A DNA stretch of 64,000 nt from NCBI RefSeq assembly GCF_030551755.1, contig NZ_JAUPEC010000007.1:1-64000 (forward strand), given 5' to 3'. Made by a program: the position numbers and the translations under genes. The notes below the pieces were generated by a model. That model saw only the letters and a program-made list of their open reading frames with translations. It was not told the DNA's origin and did not search any database. Positions 53,972 to 64,000 of this stretch are shown here, piece by piece (within the stretch, counting starts at the first letter, position 1; each line of letters starts with the position of its first letter). The DNA is from Pseudocolwellia sp. AS88. GTDB taxonomy: Bacteria; Pseudomonadota; Gammaproteobacteria; Enterobacterales; Alteromonadaceae.

Positions 53972-55462
53972 TTAAGAATTTTTCTTAAATCTTTTTTCCC
54001 AAAATGTTGCATTTTTAATTCCAAGAGATTCTGGATCGAATGTGTATTTCTCTACACCCGCTTTTTGTTGTTTTTCATAATCTCTTAATGCTGCAATTGC
54101 TGGTTTAGCGATGAAGAATATAATGATAATTCCCACAATATTTAACCAAGCCATTAAACCAACGCCAACATCGCCCATACCCCATGCAATATCTGCTGCT
54201 TTTACGGTTCCATAAAAAGTAGCAACCATAATAAGTACTTTTAGAGCAAACATCATACCTGGTATTTTTACAGTACGACGAATGTAAGCAACGTTGTTTT
54301 CAGCAATAAAGTAATAAGCAAGAATAGTAGTAAAGGCAAAGAAGAATAATGCTAAGGCAATAAACGGCTTACCAAAACCAGAAAACATACTGTCTACAGC
54401 AATTTGAGTAAAGGCTGGACTGTTTGCTGCAATATCACCTGCTATGTTTTGCACAATAAAGCTTGTTGTTCCTTCCAACTGCACATTATACGACTCTGTA
54501 ATTAAAATCATAAATGCTGTTGCAGAACAAACAAATAAGGTATCGATGTACACTGAAAATGCTTGTACTAAACCTTGTTGTGCAGGATGTTCTACTTCAG
54601 CTGCTGCTGCAGCATGAGGACCTGTGCCTTGACCTGCTTCGTTTGAATATATACCACGTTTAACACCCCAACCAATTGCAGCACCAACACCAGCCATTGG
54701 AGAAAAAGCATCATTTACAATCAGCATAAATACGCCAGGTAAGCGATCAATATGTAACCCAAGGATCACACAAGCAATAATGATATAAGCAAACGCCATA
54801 AATGGCACAACAACTTGTGTAAAGCTAGCGATACGTTTAATACCACCAAAAATAATAAAACCAAGCATTAGTACTATAGCAAGCGCCGTAAGTAGTTTAG
54901 TTAGAGCAATATCACCAATAGCTGTATGAATGATATCGCCAGTACCAAACACCATCACAACAGCTTCACCAATACTATTTGATTGAACAGTTGGAAGTAA
55001 TGCACCACATGCTAAAATTGTAGATAAAGCAAATACCCACGAATACCATTTTTGCCCCATAGCTTTTTCAATATAATAAGCTGGACCACCACGATAAATA
55101 CCGTTGTCTTCTTCTTTATAAATTTGTGCATTTGCAGATTCAATATAAGCAGTTGCCGCTCCGAAAAATGCAACAACCCACATCCAAAATACAGCGCCTG
55201 GTCCACCAAAACCAATTGCAGCAGCAACACCAGCAATATTACCTGTACCAACACGACCAGATAACGACACAGCTAAAGCTTGAAAAGATGAAATACCTTT
55301 TGCTGAGCTTTTACCTGAAACTAATAAGCGCCACATTTCTTTTATTTGACGTAACTGTACAAATCGAGTAAGTACAGTAAAAAATACGCCCGCTCCTAAA
55401 CATAAATAAATTAATGCCGGACTCCAAATAAAACCATTGAGTGTATTGACTAATTCTTGCAC
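53972..55462 (-). CDS. Sodium:alanine symporter family protein (AGCS)
   Basis: Inner-membrane symporter of 496 aa with about 11 helices. AGCS hallmarks are present: FQALAVSLSGRVGTGNIAGV (about residues 63-82), GGPGAVFWMWVVAFFGAAT, and GWGVKRGIYSNEAGQGTGPH (near 265-285), where substrate and Na+ bind. It takes up alanine, glycine or a related small amino acid with Na+, suiting a marine organism. Start ATG 55462 has AGGAGA upstream. Monocistronic. Confidence 0.93.
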   Translation of the reverse strand: MQELVNTLNGFIWSPALIYLCLGAGVFFTVLTRFVQLRQIKEMWRLLVSGKSSAKGISSFQALAVSLSGRVGTGNIAGVAAAIGFGGPGAVFWMWVVAFFGAATAYIESANAQIYKEEDNGIYRGGPAYYIEKAMGQKWYSWVFALSTILACGALLPTVQSNSIGEAVVMVFGTGDIIHTAIGDIALTKLLTALAIVLMLGFIIFGGIKRIASFTQVVVPFMAFAYIIIACVILGLHIDRLPGVFMLIVNDAFSPMAGVGAAIGWGVKRGIYSNEAGQGTGPHAAAAAEVEHPAQQGLVQAFSVYIDTLFVCSATAFMILITESYNVQLEGTTSFIVQNIAGDIAANSPAFTQIAVDSMFSGFGKPFIALALFFFAFTTILAYYFIAENNVAYIRRTVKIPGMMFALKVLIMVATFYGTVKAADIAWGMGDVGVGLMAWLNIVGIIIIFFIAKPAIAALRDYEKQQKAGVEKYTFDPESLGIKNATFWEKRFKKNS

Positions 55463-55669
55463 TAAATTCTCCTACCTATTTTTATCGTTCTTATTTTTTA
55501 ATTTAAACATCATGTTTCACATAATGGATAATCTTTTAAAGTCACTTTCAATAAACCTTTAGGCTTATTGAAAAATGAGCTTTTCCCAAAAAAACTCTGA
55601 CTTGTGTTCCCTGATATCTTTTCTTTATTATGTTTTAAGTTGTTCTATTATTATTTTTTAATGGAGGTT

Positions 55670-56794
55670 TTATATATCATCACTCACGTGATAGATAGCG
55701 GTTAAAAAGTCGCGTCCAAATAAACTACTTCTTTCATCAGACCAACCAACCGCAGGATCTGGTAATAAATCATTATCTTTGAACGGCATTTCAATCGTGT
55801 ACGCTAAACATTTGAATTGCTCACCAACCCAATTTGATGCAAGGGTTAAGTTTGCTTGACCAGGTGCATCTTTCTCATACCCCTTGTCGTCTTGAAATTC
55901 AGGTGTTGTAGCCAAAAGAATAGCTTTAAATTTGTCTTCTAAATTTTTAAGGCGTGCGTCGTATGATGGAATACCTTCACCACCAGCTAAAAAGTTGTAA
56001 GGTAATGCCTCATCACCATGTACATCTAAAAATAGATCCACACCTATTTCTAGCATTTTCTCACGAACTAAAAATACTTCAGGGCTTTTATCTAAAGTCG
56101 GAGTTTGCCACTCTCTATTTAAGTTAACACCCACAGCATTTGTTCTTAAGTGACCTCGAACGCTACCATCAGGATTCATGTTAGGCACAATATAAAATAC
56201 CGCTTTATTTAATAAAGCGCGTGCAACACCATCATCGTTATCAAGTAATCGGTCGATAAAGCCTTCCATAAACCATTCTGCCATGGTTTCACCTGGATGT
56301 TGCCTTGCTGTTAGCCAAATATTCTTTTTATCAGCACTTGGCTCACCAACGACAAGTAATGACATATCACGACCATCTAAGGTTTGACCTAAAACGTCTA
56401 ACTGACAATGTGTATTTAATTGTGCTGAATGTAAAAGATTTTGATGGCGTTCGTAGCTATAAGGGCAAAAGTAAGCAAAGTAAACGGAATCAAATTCAGG
56501 TGTTAACGTAATGGTTAACTGTTTACCATCGAATGTAGTTGGTACACGAAACCATTCTTGTCGATCGTAAGATGCAACGGCTTGGTAGTTTTCCCAGCCT
56601 TTAACATAAGCAGACTGAGCAGCATTGGTTATATGTAAAACGTGTTCACAACGATTAGTGTTATGTAACTTAAAATGAAACCACTGAAAGTATTCTGATT
56701 GATGATCTTGCTTGATTTCTAATTGAATATTTGACGGGTTAGAAGCATCTACGACATGGATATTTCCGCTGTCGAAATTAGAGGTTATTTGCAT
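55670..56794 (-). CDS. M14 family zinc carboxypeptidase (cytosolic, AGBL-like)
   Basis: A 374-aa metallocarboxypeptidase without signal peptide. An N-terminal beta domain (about 1-125) typical of the cytosolic carboxypeptidase (CCP/AGBL) group precedes the catalytic domain. Zinc ligands H and E are in ARQHPGETMAEW, the third H in DVHGDE. Substrate contacts are in NPDGSVRGHLRTNAVGVNLN, and the general base glutamate in YTIEMPFKDN. Eukaryotic relatives remove glutamates from protein tails; the bacterial substrate is unknown. Monocistronic. Confidence 0.88.
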   Translation of the reverse strand: MQITSNFDSGNIHVVDASNPSNIQLEIKQDHQSEYFQWFHFKLHNTNRCEHVLHITNAAQSAYVKGWENYQAVASYDRQEWFRVPTTFDGKQLTITLTPEFDSVYFAYFCPYSYERHQNLLHSAQLNTHCQLDVLGQTLDGRDMSLLVVGEPSADKKNIWLTARQHPGETMAEWFMEGFIDRLLDNDDGVARALLNKAVFYIVPNMNPDGSVRGHLRTNAVGVNLNREWQTPTLDKSPEVFLVREKMLEIGVDLFLDVHGDEALPYNFLAGGEGIPSYDARLKNLEDKFKAILLATTPEFQDDKGYEKDAPGQANLTLASNWVGEQFKCLAYTIEMPFKDNDLLPDPAVGWSDERSSLFGRDFLTAIYHVSDDI

Positions 56795-56858
56795 AGAATG
56801 TAAGCTTTTGGAAATTTAAAAATATCAGTGTACACAATCATTCAGCAAATCAGAAGTA

Positions 56859-57344
56859 CTAAAGCGTTCGTAAATACATTCCAGCTTCAGTTGAATAGCC
56901 TACTGATTTGCTAATCACTCTATTATTTTCATCAAAAACATAATAACTAGGATAAGCACCTATGCTAAATTTATGTTTGATTTTTTCGGTACCTAGGGCA
57001 ATAGGAAATGTTAATTGGTGCTCTTGTGTGAAGCCTCTTACTTGATCAACATCCATATAATCTAAAGCCACAGCCACTACATTAACATCTTGATTCTCAA
57101 GATAAAACTCTTCAAGATTTTCAATACTCAAATGACATATTTGACACCAAGGCGCAAAAAAATAAATCACTGTCTTTTTGTTATTTGATAATAACTCAAT
57201 AGGCGTATCCATAATGGTATTTAGGACCAACGACTCTTCTGCCATTTGTGTATCAGTCGACAACATAGACGTTGTTTTAAACCATGAAACAAGATTAAAA
57301 ATTCCAACAAATATAACCACTTGAATAGCCAGATTGCGTATCAC
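56859..57344 (-). CDS. Membrane-anchored thioredoxin-like protein (TlpA/ResA type)
   Basis: A 161-aa protein with one N-terminal membrane helix (about 4-21) and a periplasmic thioredoxin fold. The active site is WCQIC in FFAPWCQICHLSIENL (about residues 71-86), a C-x-x-C pair with Q-I between. The cis-proline segment is IGAYPSYYVFD. Such proteins reduce or exchange periplasmic disulfides, for example for cytochrome maturation or metal proteins; the partner cannot be told. Monocistronic between the M14 peptidase gene and serS. Confidence 0.85.
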   Translation of the reverse strand: MIRNLAIQVVIFVGIFNLVSWFKTTSMLSTDTQMAEESLVLNTIMDTPIELLSNNKKTVIYFFAPWCQICHLSIENLEEFYLENQDVNVVAVALDYMDVDQVRGFTQEHQLTFPIALGTEKIKHKFSIGAYPSYYVFDENNRVISKSVGYSTEAGMYLRTL

Positions 57345-57440
57345 GAAATGTCCTTAATAAAATTAGCAAAAAATAATTAAAAGCTTTGATAGCTATATGA
57401 CCTGATTTTTGTATTTAACATTCATTTTATTTTGAATAAA

Positions 57441-57467
57441 AAAATCCGATGATAAACATCGGATTTT
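57441..57467 (-). terminator. Terminator after serS
   Basis: AAAATCCGATG (57441-57451) pairs perfectly with CATCGGATTTT (57457-57467) around loop ATAAA. On the minus strand it is followed by a T-run. It ends the lrp-side cluster transcript about 55 bp after the serS stop. Confidence 0.85.
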
Positions 57468-57520
57468 CATGGGATAAAGCACAGTAATACCAAGTGGCTT
57501 ATTATTTACTTAATATAAAG

Positions 57521-58807
<1,287 letters not shown>

Positions 58808-58819
58808 TCACGTTTATCT

Positions 58820-59221
58820 TTATTTGTTAAAAATGGAAACAAGAAACATTCCTAATCCAGCAGCTAAAATACATAAGCTGACATTTAGTAATATGTTTAT
58901 CATCGCTTTAAAATATTCACCTTGTTGTAAAATCAAAAAGGTGTCTAATGAAAATGTTGAAAATGTTGTAAAAGCACCCAAAAAGCCAACGCCTATAAGG
59001 GTTCTGTAAACCGAAATTTCAATTATACCTTGTTCAATTAAACCGTATAACACTCCCATTACAAGAGAACCCGAAATATTAACCGCCAGCGTCGCAAAAG
59101 GGAATCCTTTTCCTCCCCAATTTAAAATTAATTGATAAACAAAAAATCGTAAACTGGCTCCACATGCACCGCCTAAAGCGACAAAAAGATAGAGTGATAA
59201 ATTACTTATACCGGTGCTCAT
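58820..59221 (-). CDS. crcB: Fluoride efflux channel CrcB (Fluc)
   Basis: Inner-membrane fluoride channel, 133 aa with four helices; Fluc channels work as antiparallel dimers. Signature residues are in [16 protein letters not shown] (about 16-31), [17 protein letters not shown] (N of the pore; about 46-62), and [16 protein letters not shown] (about 79-94), including the Phe-box and Na-binding TTFSTF. Its start lies inside the end of rarA (20-bp overlap), so it is translated from the same transcript. No fluoride riboswitch is seen because the gene has no leader of its own. Confidence 0.93.
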   Translation of the reverse strand: MSTGISNLSLYLFVALGGACGASLRFFVYQLILNWGGKGFPFATLAVNISGSLVMGVLYGLIEQGIIEISVYRTLIGVGFLGAFTTFSTFSLDTFLILQQGEYFKAMINILLNVSLCILAAGLGMFLVSIFNK

Positions 59222-60563
59222 TACTATTCCTATTTAATGAATTCAAATAATTGAGTTTTTCTCTTAGCTGTTTTTCTAATCCGCGGTCTGTAGGCTCATA
59301 AAGTTGTGTGCTCGCAATTTCAGGTGGAAAATAACATTCACCTGCAGCAAAAGCGTTAGGTTCGTTGTGAGCATAACGATATTCATCACCGTGACCTAAG
59401 TCTTTTGTTATAGAGCTTGTCGCATTTTTTAAATGAAAAGGTACATCAAGGTCTGATGTCTGTTTAGCTAATTCTTTAGCACGACTAAAAGCCATATATA
59501 CAGCATTACTCTTTGGTGCTAATGCCATATAAACAGTGGCTTGAGCAATTGCACGTTCTCCTTCGCTTGGTCCAACACGAAGAAAAGTGTCCCATGCATT
59601 TAATCCTAACTGCATCGCTCTTGGATCAGCATTACCAATGTCTTCACTAGCAATAGCAAGTAAGCGTCTGGCTACATATAACGGATCGCCACCGCCAGTT
59701 AAAATTCTCGCATACCAATACAATGCCGCATCGGGATCTGAACCTCGTACCGATTTGTGAAAGGCACTAATCAAGTCATAAAAAGCATCGCCACCTTTGT
59801 CGTACATCGCAATTTTATCGCCAGCAACTTTAATAACAGTTTCAATATTAATGTTTTTTTGCTGATTAAGGGGTTCAATAACTTCTAAACTATTTTCAAA
59901 AAGATTAAGTAAGCGACGAGCATCTCCGCTAGCACTTGCAAAAAGTTGTTTTTTTGCACCTTCATCTATTTTGATTTTAAATTTGCTAACGGCACTACTT
60001 TCTTCAAACTCAATGGCTTTGGCTAATACCACAGCTAAGTTTTCTTCGGTGAGCTTTTTAAGTGTATACACTCGAGCTCGAGATAAAATAGCTTGGTTAA
60101 GTTCAAATGCAGGATTTTCAGTAGTCGCGCCAATAAAGATAATCGTACCGTCTTCAATATGCGGTAAAAAAGCATCTTGCTGACTTTTATTAAAACGATG
60201 GACTTCATCAACAAATAAAACTGTTCTTTTTTGCTGATGAATAGCACGCTGCTTTGCGCTATCAATTGCTTGACGAATTTCTTTAATACCAGAGGTTACG
60301 GCAGATACACGTTCAATTTCAGCATTTGAATGGCTAGCAATAATTTCAGCTAACGTAGTTTTACCTGTGCCTGGAGGTCCCCAAAAAATGAGTGAATGAC
60401 AACGTCCCTGTTCGATTGCAAGTCGAAGTGGCATCCCCATTCCTAATATATGCTCTTGGCCAACATAATCAGCTAAAGTTTTAGGCCTTAATTTGGCGGC
60501 AAGCGGAAGAAATTGCGGATCTTCTTCAAAACTCAGATCAAGAGTGCCATTAGCGCTGGTCAT
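59202..60563 (-). CDS. rarA: Replication-associated recombination protein RarA (MgsA)
   Basis: AAA+ ATPase of 453 aa that acts at stalled replication forks, together with SSB and DNA polymerase. Walker [14 protein letters not shown] is near residues 62-74, Walker [19 protein letters not shown] near 118-135. The sensor 1 region [12 protein letters not shown] and the C-terminal tetramerisation domain ([17 protein letters not shown]-like: [17 protein letters not shown]) are intact. It overlaps lolA by 14 bp and crcB by 20 bp, so all are cotranslated. Length matches E. coli (447). Confidence 0.96.
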   Translation of the reverse strand: MTSANGTLDLSFEEDPQFLPLAAKLRPKTLADYVGQEHILGMGMPLRLAIEQGRCHSLIFWGPPGTGKTTLAEIIASHSNAEIERVSAVTSGIKEIRQAIDSAKQRAIHQQKRTVLFVDEVHRFNKSQQDAFLPHIEDGTIIFIGATTENPAFELNQAILSRARVYTLKKLTEENLAVVLAKAIEFEESSAVSKFKIKIDEGAKKQLFASASGDARRLLNLFENSLEVIEPLNQQKNINIETVIKVAGDKIAMYDKGGDAFYDLISAFHKSVRGSDPDAALYWYARILTGGGDPLYVARRLLAIASEDIGNADPRAMQLGLNAWDTFLRVGPSEGERAIAQATVYMALAPKSNAVYMAFSRAKELAKQTSDLDVPFHLKNATSSITKDLGHGDEYRYAHNEPNAFAAGECYFPPEIASTQLYEPTDRGLEKQLREKLNYLNSLNRNSNEHRYK

Positions 60564-61251
60564 CTAAATGAGCGCCTTCAGGAATATTAAATTTGAAAAG
60601 AGATGCATCTATATCTGATGATAAATTCATATTATTAAGAGACACTTTACTCAATTGACCTGTGGCATCAAGGAAAGTAAAACCTGATAATTCACTTTTG
60701 TTATTAAAGTTAATTTCTAAGGTTTTAATACGGCTATTAATATCATTTGCATGTATCACATAATTGTTAGTTGATATGCGACTGACTGAGTATTGCTCCC
60801 ACAATGTGGCATCATTGCTTGTGATCAACAAAATAGGTGTATTAGCGATAGCGCCATCAAGTTTATAAGCTGTTACTTGCTCAATAAACGGGTCAAACAG
60901 AAAAATTGATTCGCCATCTGACACAATCAAAGATTCGTCAGGTGATGTGGTATTCCAATGAACCAGGTTAGGGCGTTTTACGGCTAAATCCCCTCCTCCT
61001 GTTTGTAAAACATTGCCTGCATTATCAATAACTTCTTGTTCGAATGCGGCACTGAATTGTTCAATATGGTTAAGCTTTTCCATCAATTCTGTTTTATACT
61101 CAACTGATGTTTCCGCCACTATATTACTTTGTTGGACTAAAACTTCTTTAGCAACAGGTGGAAGGCTCAAATCAGCAGCAACACTCGATAATGTAAGCGG
61201 AGAGCTAATAGAAAAGACTAATGCAGCTACTGTGAAATTCTTTTTATTCAT
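60550..61251 (-). CDS. lolA: Outer-membrane lipoprotein carrier protein LolA
   Basis: Periplasmic chaperone that ferries lipoproteins from LolCDE to LolB. The 233-aa precursor has a signal peptide of about 26 residues ([19 protein letters not shown]). The mature part shows the LolA pattern: [37 protein letters not shown] (open lipid-binding barrel) and [21 protein letters not shown] 20-residue insertion between signal peptide and fold makes it longer than E. coli LolA (203). Overlaps ftsK by 8 bp and rarA by 14 bp. Confidence 0.93.
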   Translation of the reverse strand: MNKKNFTVAALVFSISSPLTLSSVAADLSLPPVAKEVLVQQSNIVAETSVEYKTELMEKLNHIEQFSAAFEQEVIDNAGNVLQTGGGDLAVKRPNLVHWNTTSPDESLIVSDGESIFLFDPFIEQVTAYKLDGAIANTPILLITSNDATLWEQYSVSRISTNNYVIHANDINSRIKTLEINFNNKSELSGFTFLDATGQLSKVSLNNMNLSSDIDASLFKFNIPEGAHLDDQR

Positions 61252-63817
61252 CGTTAAAATCCTTAATAGGAGGTGGCGCTAATACTTCTCGAGCACCATT
61301 ATTACCTGGCGTGGTTACTATGCCCTGCATTTCCATTTGTTCAACAACACGTGCCGCTCTGTTGTATCCGATTCTAAATTTACGTTGTACGCTTGAAATA
61401 GATACTCGGCGTGATGCAGTAACAAAGTTAACGGCTTCATCAAATAAAGTATCTAGCTCTTCATCATCAGAGCTTTCTGAAACTTCACCGGGTAATAAAA
61501 TTTCTTGATCACTACCGCCTGACAGAATATCTTCAATATAATTAGGCTCTGCTCTTGATTTCCAATCATTAACCACTGCATGCACTTCATGGTCATCAAC
61601 AAAAGCGCCATGTACTCGAATGGGTACAGCTTCACCTGGCGGTAAATAAAACATATCACCCATTCCTAAAAGTTGATCTGCACCTTGTTGATCTAAAATG
61701 ATGCGCGATTCTATTCTAGATTGAACTCTTAGCGCCATACGCGTCGGAATATTGGCTTTAATTAATCCCGTAATAACATCAGCAGATGGACGTTGTGTCG
61801 CTAGAATTAAATGAATACCTGCAGCACGTGCCTTTTGTGCAATACGGGCAATAAGTTCTTCAACTTTTTTACCCACAATCATCATCATGTCAGCAAACTC
61901 ATCAACAATAATCACAATTGACGACAATTTTGTTAATAAGGGCGGTGTTTGGCTAAAAGCATCCTTGGGTTCCCATAAAGGATCAATTAACGGTTCACCG
62001 GCCTCTATCGCCTTAGCAACTTTGTCGTTATAACCTTTAAGATTTCTGACACCAAGCTTTGACATTAACTGATAACGTCGCTCCATTTCTCCTACACACC
62101 AACGCAGTGCATTTGCTGCTTCTTTCATGTCTGTAACTACCTCTGATAATAAATGAGGTATACCGTCGTAAACTGATAATTCTACTTGCTTGGGATCTAT
62201 CATGATCATACGTACATCTTCAGGCGAAGATTTATATAAAATACTAACAATCATGGTATTAACTGCTACGGATTTACCTGAGCCTGTGGTACCCGCAACG
62301 AGTAGATGTGGCATTTTAGCTAGGTCAGCAATAACCGGCTCTCCTGATATATCACTCCCAATGGCCATCGCCAAATTTGAGCTTGACTCAGAGAATTTTT
62401 CACAAGAAATAACGTCGGCAAAGAATACAGTTTCACGGTGTTTGTTCGGTAATTCGATACCGATCACGGACTTACCTTCGATAACTTCAACAACACGAAC
62501 ACTTTTTGCTGATAGCGACCGAGCTAAATCTTTCGATAAGTTGGTAATTTTACTGGCTTTAACGCCTGGGGCTAAATTCAATTCAAACCGGGTAATCACC
62601 GGTCCAGGGAAAACACCAACCACTTCGGCTATAATCCCAAACTCAAGTAACTTTTCTTCGACTAAGCGAGAAACTCGATCGAGTTGTTCTTGATCAATGG
62701 GGTGTTTAGCACGGTCTGGGCGATCTAATAAGTCAAGTCCAGGCATTCCTTTGTACTTGTCTTCTATGTCTGTCGATGGCGCTTGAGCTGCTGGCTTAGT
62801 GGAAACGGGCATGACTATCTTTTCTACATCTTCAAAAGCAGCTACAATCTCGTCAGCATTAACATGCTCTTGAACATTAATTGCTAATGGCTCACCCATG
62901 ATGTCGTTAATATCAACAAAAGGTTCAAGCTCATCATCAAGTTGATATGGGATATCATTATTACTTTGACTAATGATTTCATCATCCTTATTAGCTGACA
63001 AAGATGAAAACGCATGTTCAACATCATGCTTATTTTTGTCGATATCTGATGGCTCTTTCTTAGCAGTAATTTTTGCAGCTACACTCGATATTTTTTGTTT
63101 AAATTTAGAAGGTGTCGCTGGTGTTTTGTCTTCTATAACTGTCTGTTCAGGCTCTGGAGTATCATCTTCTTTTTCTTCAGTCCCAGAAGTGCCAAAATGC
63201 TCTTTTAGTAAACTAGGAAAACCTACTAGATACTGCATAGCACGTATTGTGTACAAGCCAATAGTGTCAATAAAAGCTAGTAAAGAAAAACCAGTTAACA
63301 ACACAAAGCCTGTGCCGCAAAGTAAAAGAAATATTAACGTGCTTCCTACAAATGAAAAGTAAGGTAATAAAGTATTACTTAGCACATCACCTATAATCCC
63401 ACCCGCTGAAAAATAAAAAATGTCGTCAAAGTTCATACTCGCGATCGAGGTAATGCCAACATACAATAAAATAAAGCCAATAAATTTTAACCCTAAAGTT
63501 AAATAATCAAGCTGCATTAATTTGTGATATTTTTGGAAAATTAGCCAACCCGTTAGTGCAATAACAAAAGGTAAGCTGTAAGCCACAACGCCAAAGAGGT
63601 TAAGAAGTAAATCAGATAAGTAGGCACCAACAGCTCCCCCCATATTACGAATAGCGGTTTGATAACCCGTTTGTGCCCAGCCTGGATCTGCAGAATCAAA
63701 AGTGAATAAGATAAGCATCATGTACATAGCGAAAACACATGAAACCAGCAATCCGGCTTCAAGTAGGCGTTGAACGCCATTTAATTTAGAAGATTCTTGA
63801 GACAATATATCTACCAT
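61244..63817 (-). CDS. ftsK: DNA translocase FtsK
   Basis: Links chromosome segregation to cell division. The 857-aa protein has four N-terminal membrane helices (about 22-46, 70-92, 103-128, 140-185), an acidic linker of roughly 180 residues, and the alpha-beta motor domain with Walker A GTTGSGKS near residue 510 and Walker B-type IVIIVDEFADMM. The gamma winged-helix domain (about 795-850, SVQRKFRIGYNRAARVVEQM) recognises KOPS sites and XerD. The linker is much shorter than in E. coli (total 1329 aa) and is close to other Alteromonadales. Flanked by lrp upstream and lolA downstream as in E. coli. Confidence 0.96.
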   Translation of the reverse strand: MVDILSQESSKLNGVQRLLEAGLLVSCVFAMYMMLILFTFDSADPGWAQTGYQTAIRNMGGAVGAYLSDLLLNLFGVVAYSLPFVIALTGWLIFQKYHKLMQLDYLTLGLKFIGFILLYVGITSIASMNFDDIFYFSAGGIIGDVLSNTLLPYFSFVGSTLIFLLLCGTGFVLLTGFSLLAFIDTIGLYTIRAMQYLVGFPSLLKEHFGTSGTEEKEDDTPEPEQTVIEDKTPATPSKFKQKISSVAAKITAKKEPSDIDKNKHDVEHAFSSLSANKDDEIISQSNNDIPYQLDDELEPFVDINDIMGEPLAINVQEHVNADEIVAAFEDVEKIVMPVSTKPAAQAPSTDIEDKYKGMPGLDLLDRPDRAKHPIDQEQLDRVSRLVEEKLLEFGIIAEVVGVFPGPVITRFELNLAPGVKASKITNLSKDLARSLSAKSVRVVEVIEGKSVIGIELPNKHRETVFFADVISCEKFSESSSNLAMAIGSDISGEPVIADLAKMPHLLVAGTTGSGKSVAVNTMIVSILYKSSPEDVRMIMIDPKQVELSVYDGIPHLLSEVVTDMKEAANALRWCVGEMERRYQLMSKLGVRNLKGYNDKVAKAIEAGEPLIDPLWEPKDAFSQTPPLLTKLSSIVIIVDEFADMMMIVGKKVEELIARIAQKARAAGIHLILATQRPSADVITGLIKANIPTRMALRVQSRIESRIILDQQGADQLLGMGDMFYLPPGEAVPIRVHGAFVDDHEVHAVVNDWKSRAEPNYIEDILSGGSDQEILLPGEVSESSDDEELDTLFDEAVNFVTASRRVSISSVQRKFRIGYNRAARVVEQMEMQGIVTTPGNNGAREVLAPPPIKDFNDE

Positions 63818-63888
63818 GAAAAATTGAAGAATTTAATACCTTATAAAATAACAAAATATTGGCCATATTAACATTTTTTTAGCGTTTA

Positions 63889-64000
63889 ATTGGTAACACA
63901 TTGTTAGCTTTTACTTCTTCCATAACCACATAACTACGACTTTCACTTACAGAAGGTAACCTTAGTAATGTTTCACCGAGTAAATCGCGATATGCTGACA
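63889..64000 (-). CDS. lrp: Leucine-responsive regulatory protein Lrp, C-terminal part (cut by window edge)
   Basis: Reading the minus strand from the window edge gives SAYRDLLGETLLRLP followed by VSESRSYVVMEEVKANNVLP and the end IKR. This matches the C-terminal end of Lrp, including the RAM/effector-domain strand. About 37 residues are visible; the rest lies right of the window. The position upstream of ftsK is the same as in E. coli. The gap to ftsK is 71 bp, so ftsK may have its own promoter. Confidence 0.92.

Noticed and set aside
29930-57500. Short shared string CAAGTGGCTT / its complement at about 29948 and 57491, and a similar one at 48283
   Set aside because: Only about 10 bases match and flanking sequence does not align, so a dispersed repeat cannot be claimed.

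Overview
The window is AT-rich gammaproteobacterial chromosome. Gene content and order (syd-queF-ppnN-xni-rlmM-ygdD-gcvA, dapB-carA-carB-greA, yffB-dapE, bamC/gcvR-bcp, lrp-ftsK-lolA-rarA-crcB-serS) resemble enteric chromosomes. The filler genes (sCache chemoreceptor, Na+ antiporter, Na+/alanine symporter, DUF3192, DUF4421, M14 peptidase) point to a marine Alteromonadales member, most likely Colwelliaceae. That placement is inference from protein character and base composition; no marker gene was compared with a database.

Layout. Positions 1-2400 are accessory: the 3' end of a group II intron (domains V and VI), an IS110-group insertion sequence with a long structured leader that probably encodes its bridge RNA, a four-helix membrane protein resembling the TRADD-N-associated membrane family, and a 145-bp palindromic element. 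Next come sbcD-sbcC, a YeeE/YedE (thiosulfate) transporter, an FMN glutamate-synthase-like oxidoreductase, a GNAT acetyltransferase and a DUF3192 lipoprotein. Positions 12-22 kb hold a translation and nucleotide-metabolism block (syd, queF, a diguanylate cyclase, ppnN, xni, rlmM, ygdD, a hydrolase, gcvA). Positions 22-30 kb hold greA, carB, carA, dapB, an NTF2-like protein and fklB. Positions 30-37 kb hold an NhaC antiporter, an M48 lipoprotein protease, a MocR regulator divergent from a hydroxyacid dehydrogenase, and a chemoreceptor. A conserved gene of unknown function and an unusual 700-bp non-coding region rich in DnaA boxes and GATC sites precede yffB-dapE-vanY-like-DUF2897. Then come bamC, gcvR-bcp, a barrel protein, a LysE exporter, a TfoX-N protein, a CARB-like class A beta-lactamase and an HD hydrolase. 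The right end holds a DUF349/YeaC pair, an alanine symporter, an M14 peptidase, a thioredoxin-like protein, and the serS-crcB-rarA-lolA-ftsK-lrp cluster; lrp runs off the edge.

How the parts connect. gcvA and gcvR, the activator and accessory repressor of glycine cleavage, are both present about 22 kb apart. A LysR-type box lies upstream of the gcvA promoter. carA has a perfect ARG-box match upstream. The MocR gene and its divergent dehydrogenase share a perfect 14-bp inverted repeat.

Most unusual non-gene structures: (1) two 281-bp copies, in opposite orientation, of a structured MITE-like element (18317-18597 and 49323-49603); (2) the DnaA-box/GATC cluster at 38732-39094; (3) the intron/IS110 junction with a promoter that would be rebuilt on IS circularisation. 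No CRISPR array, tRNA, rRNA or complete multi-gene defence system was found.
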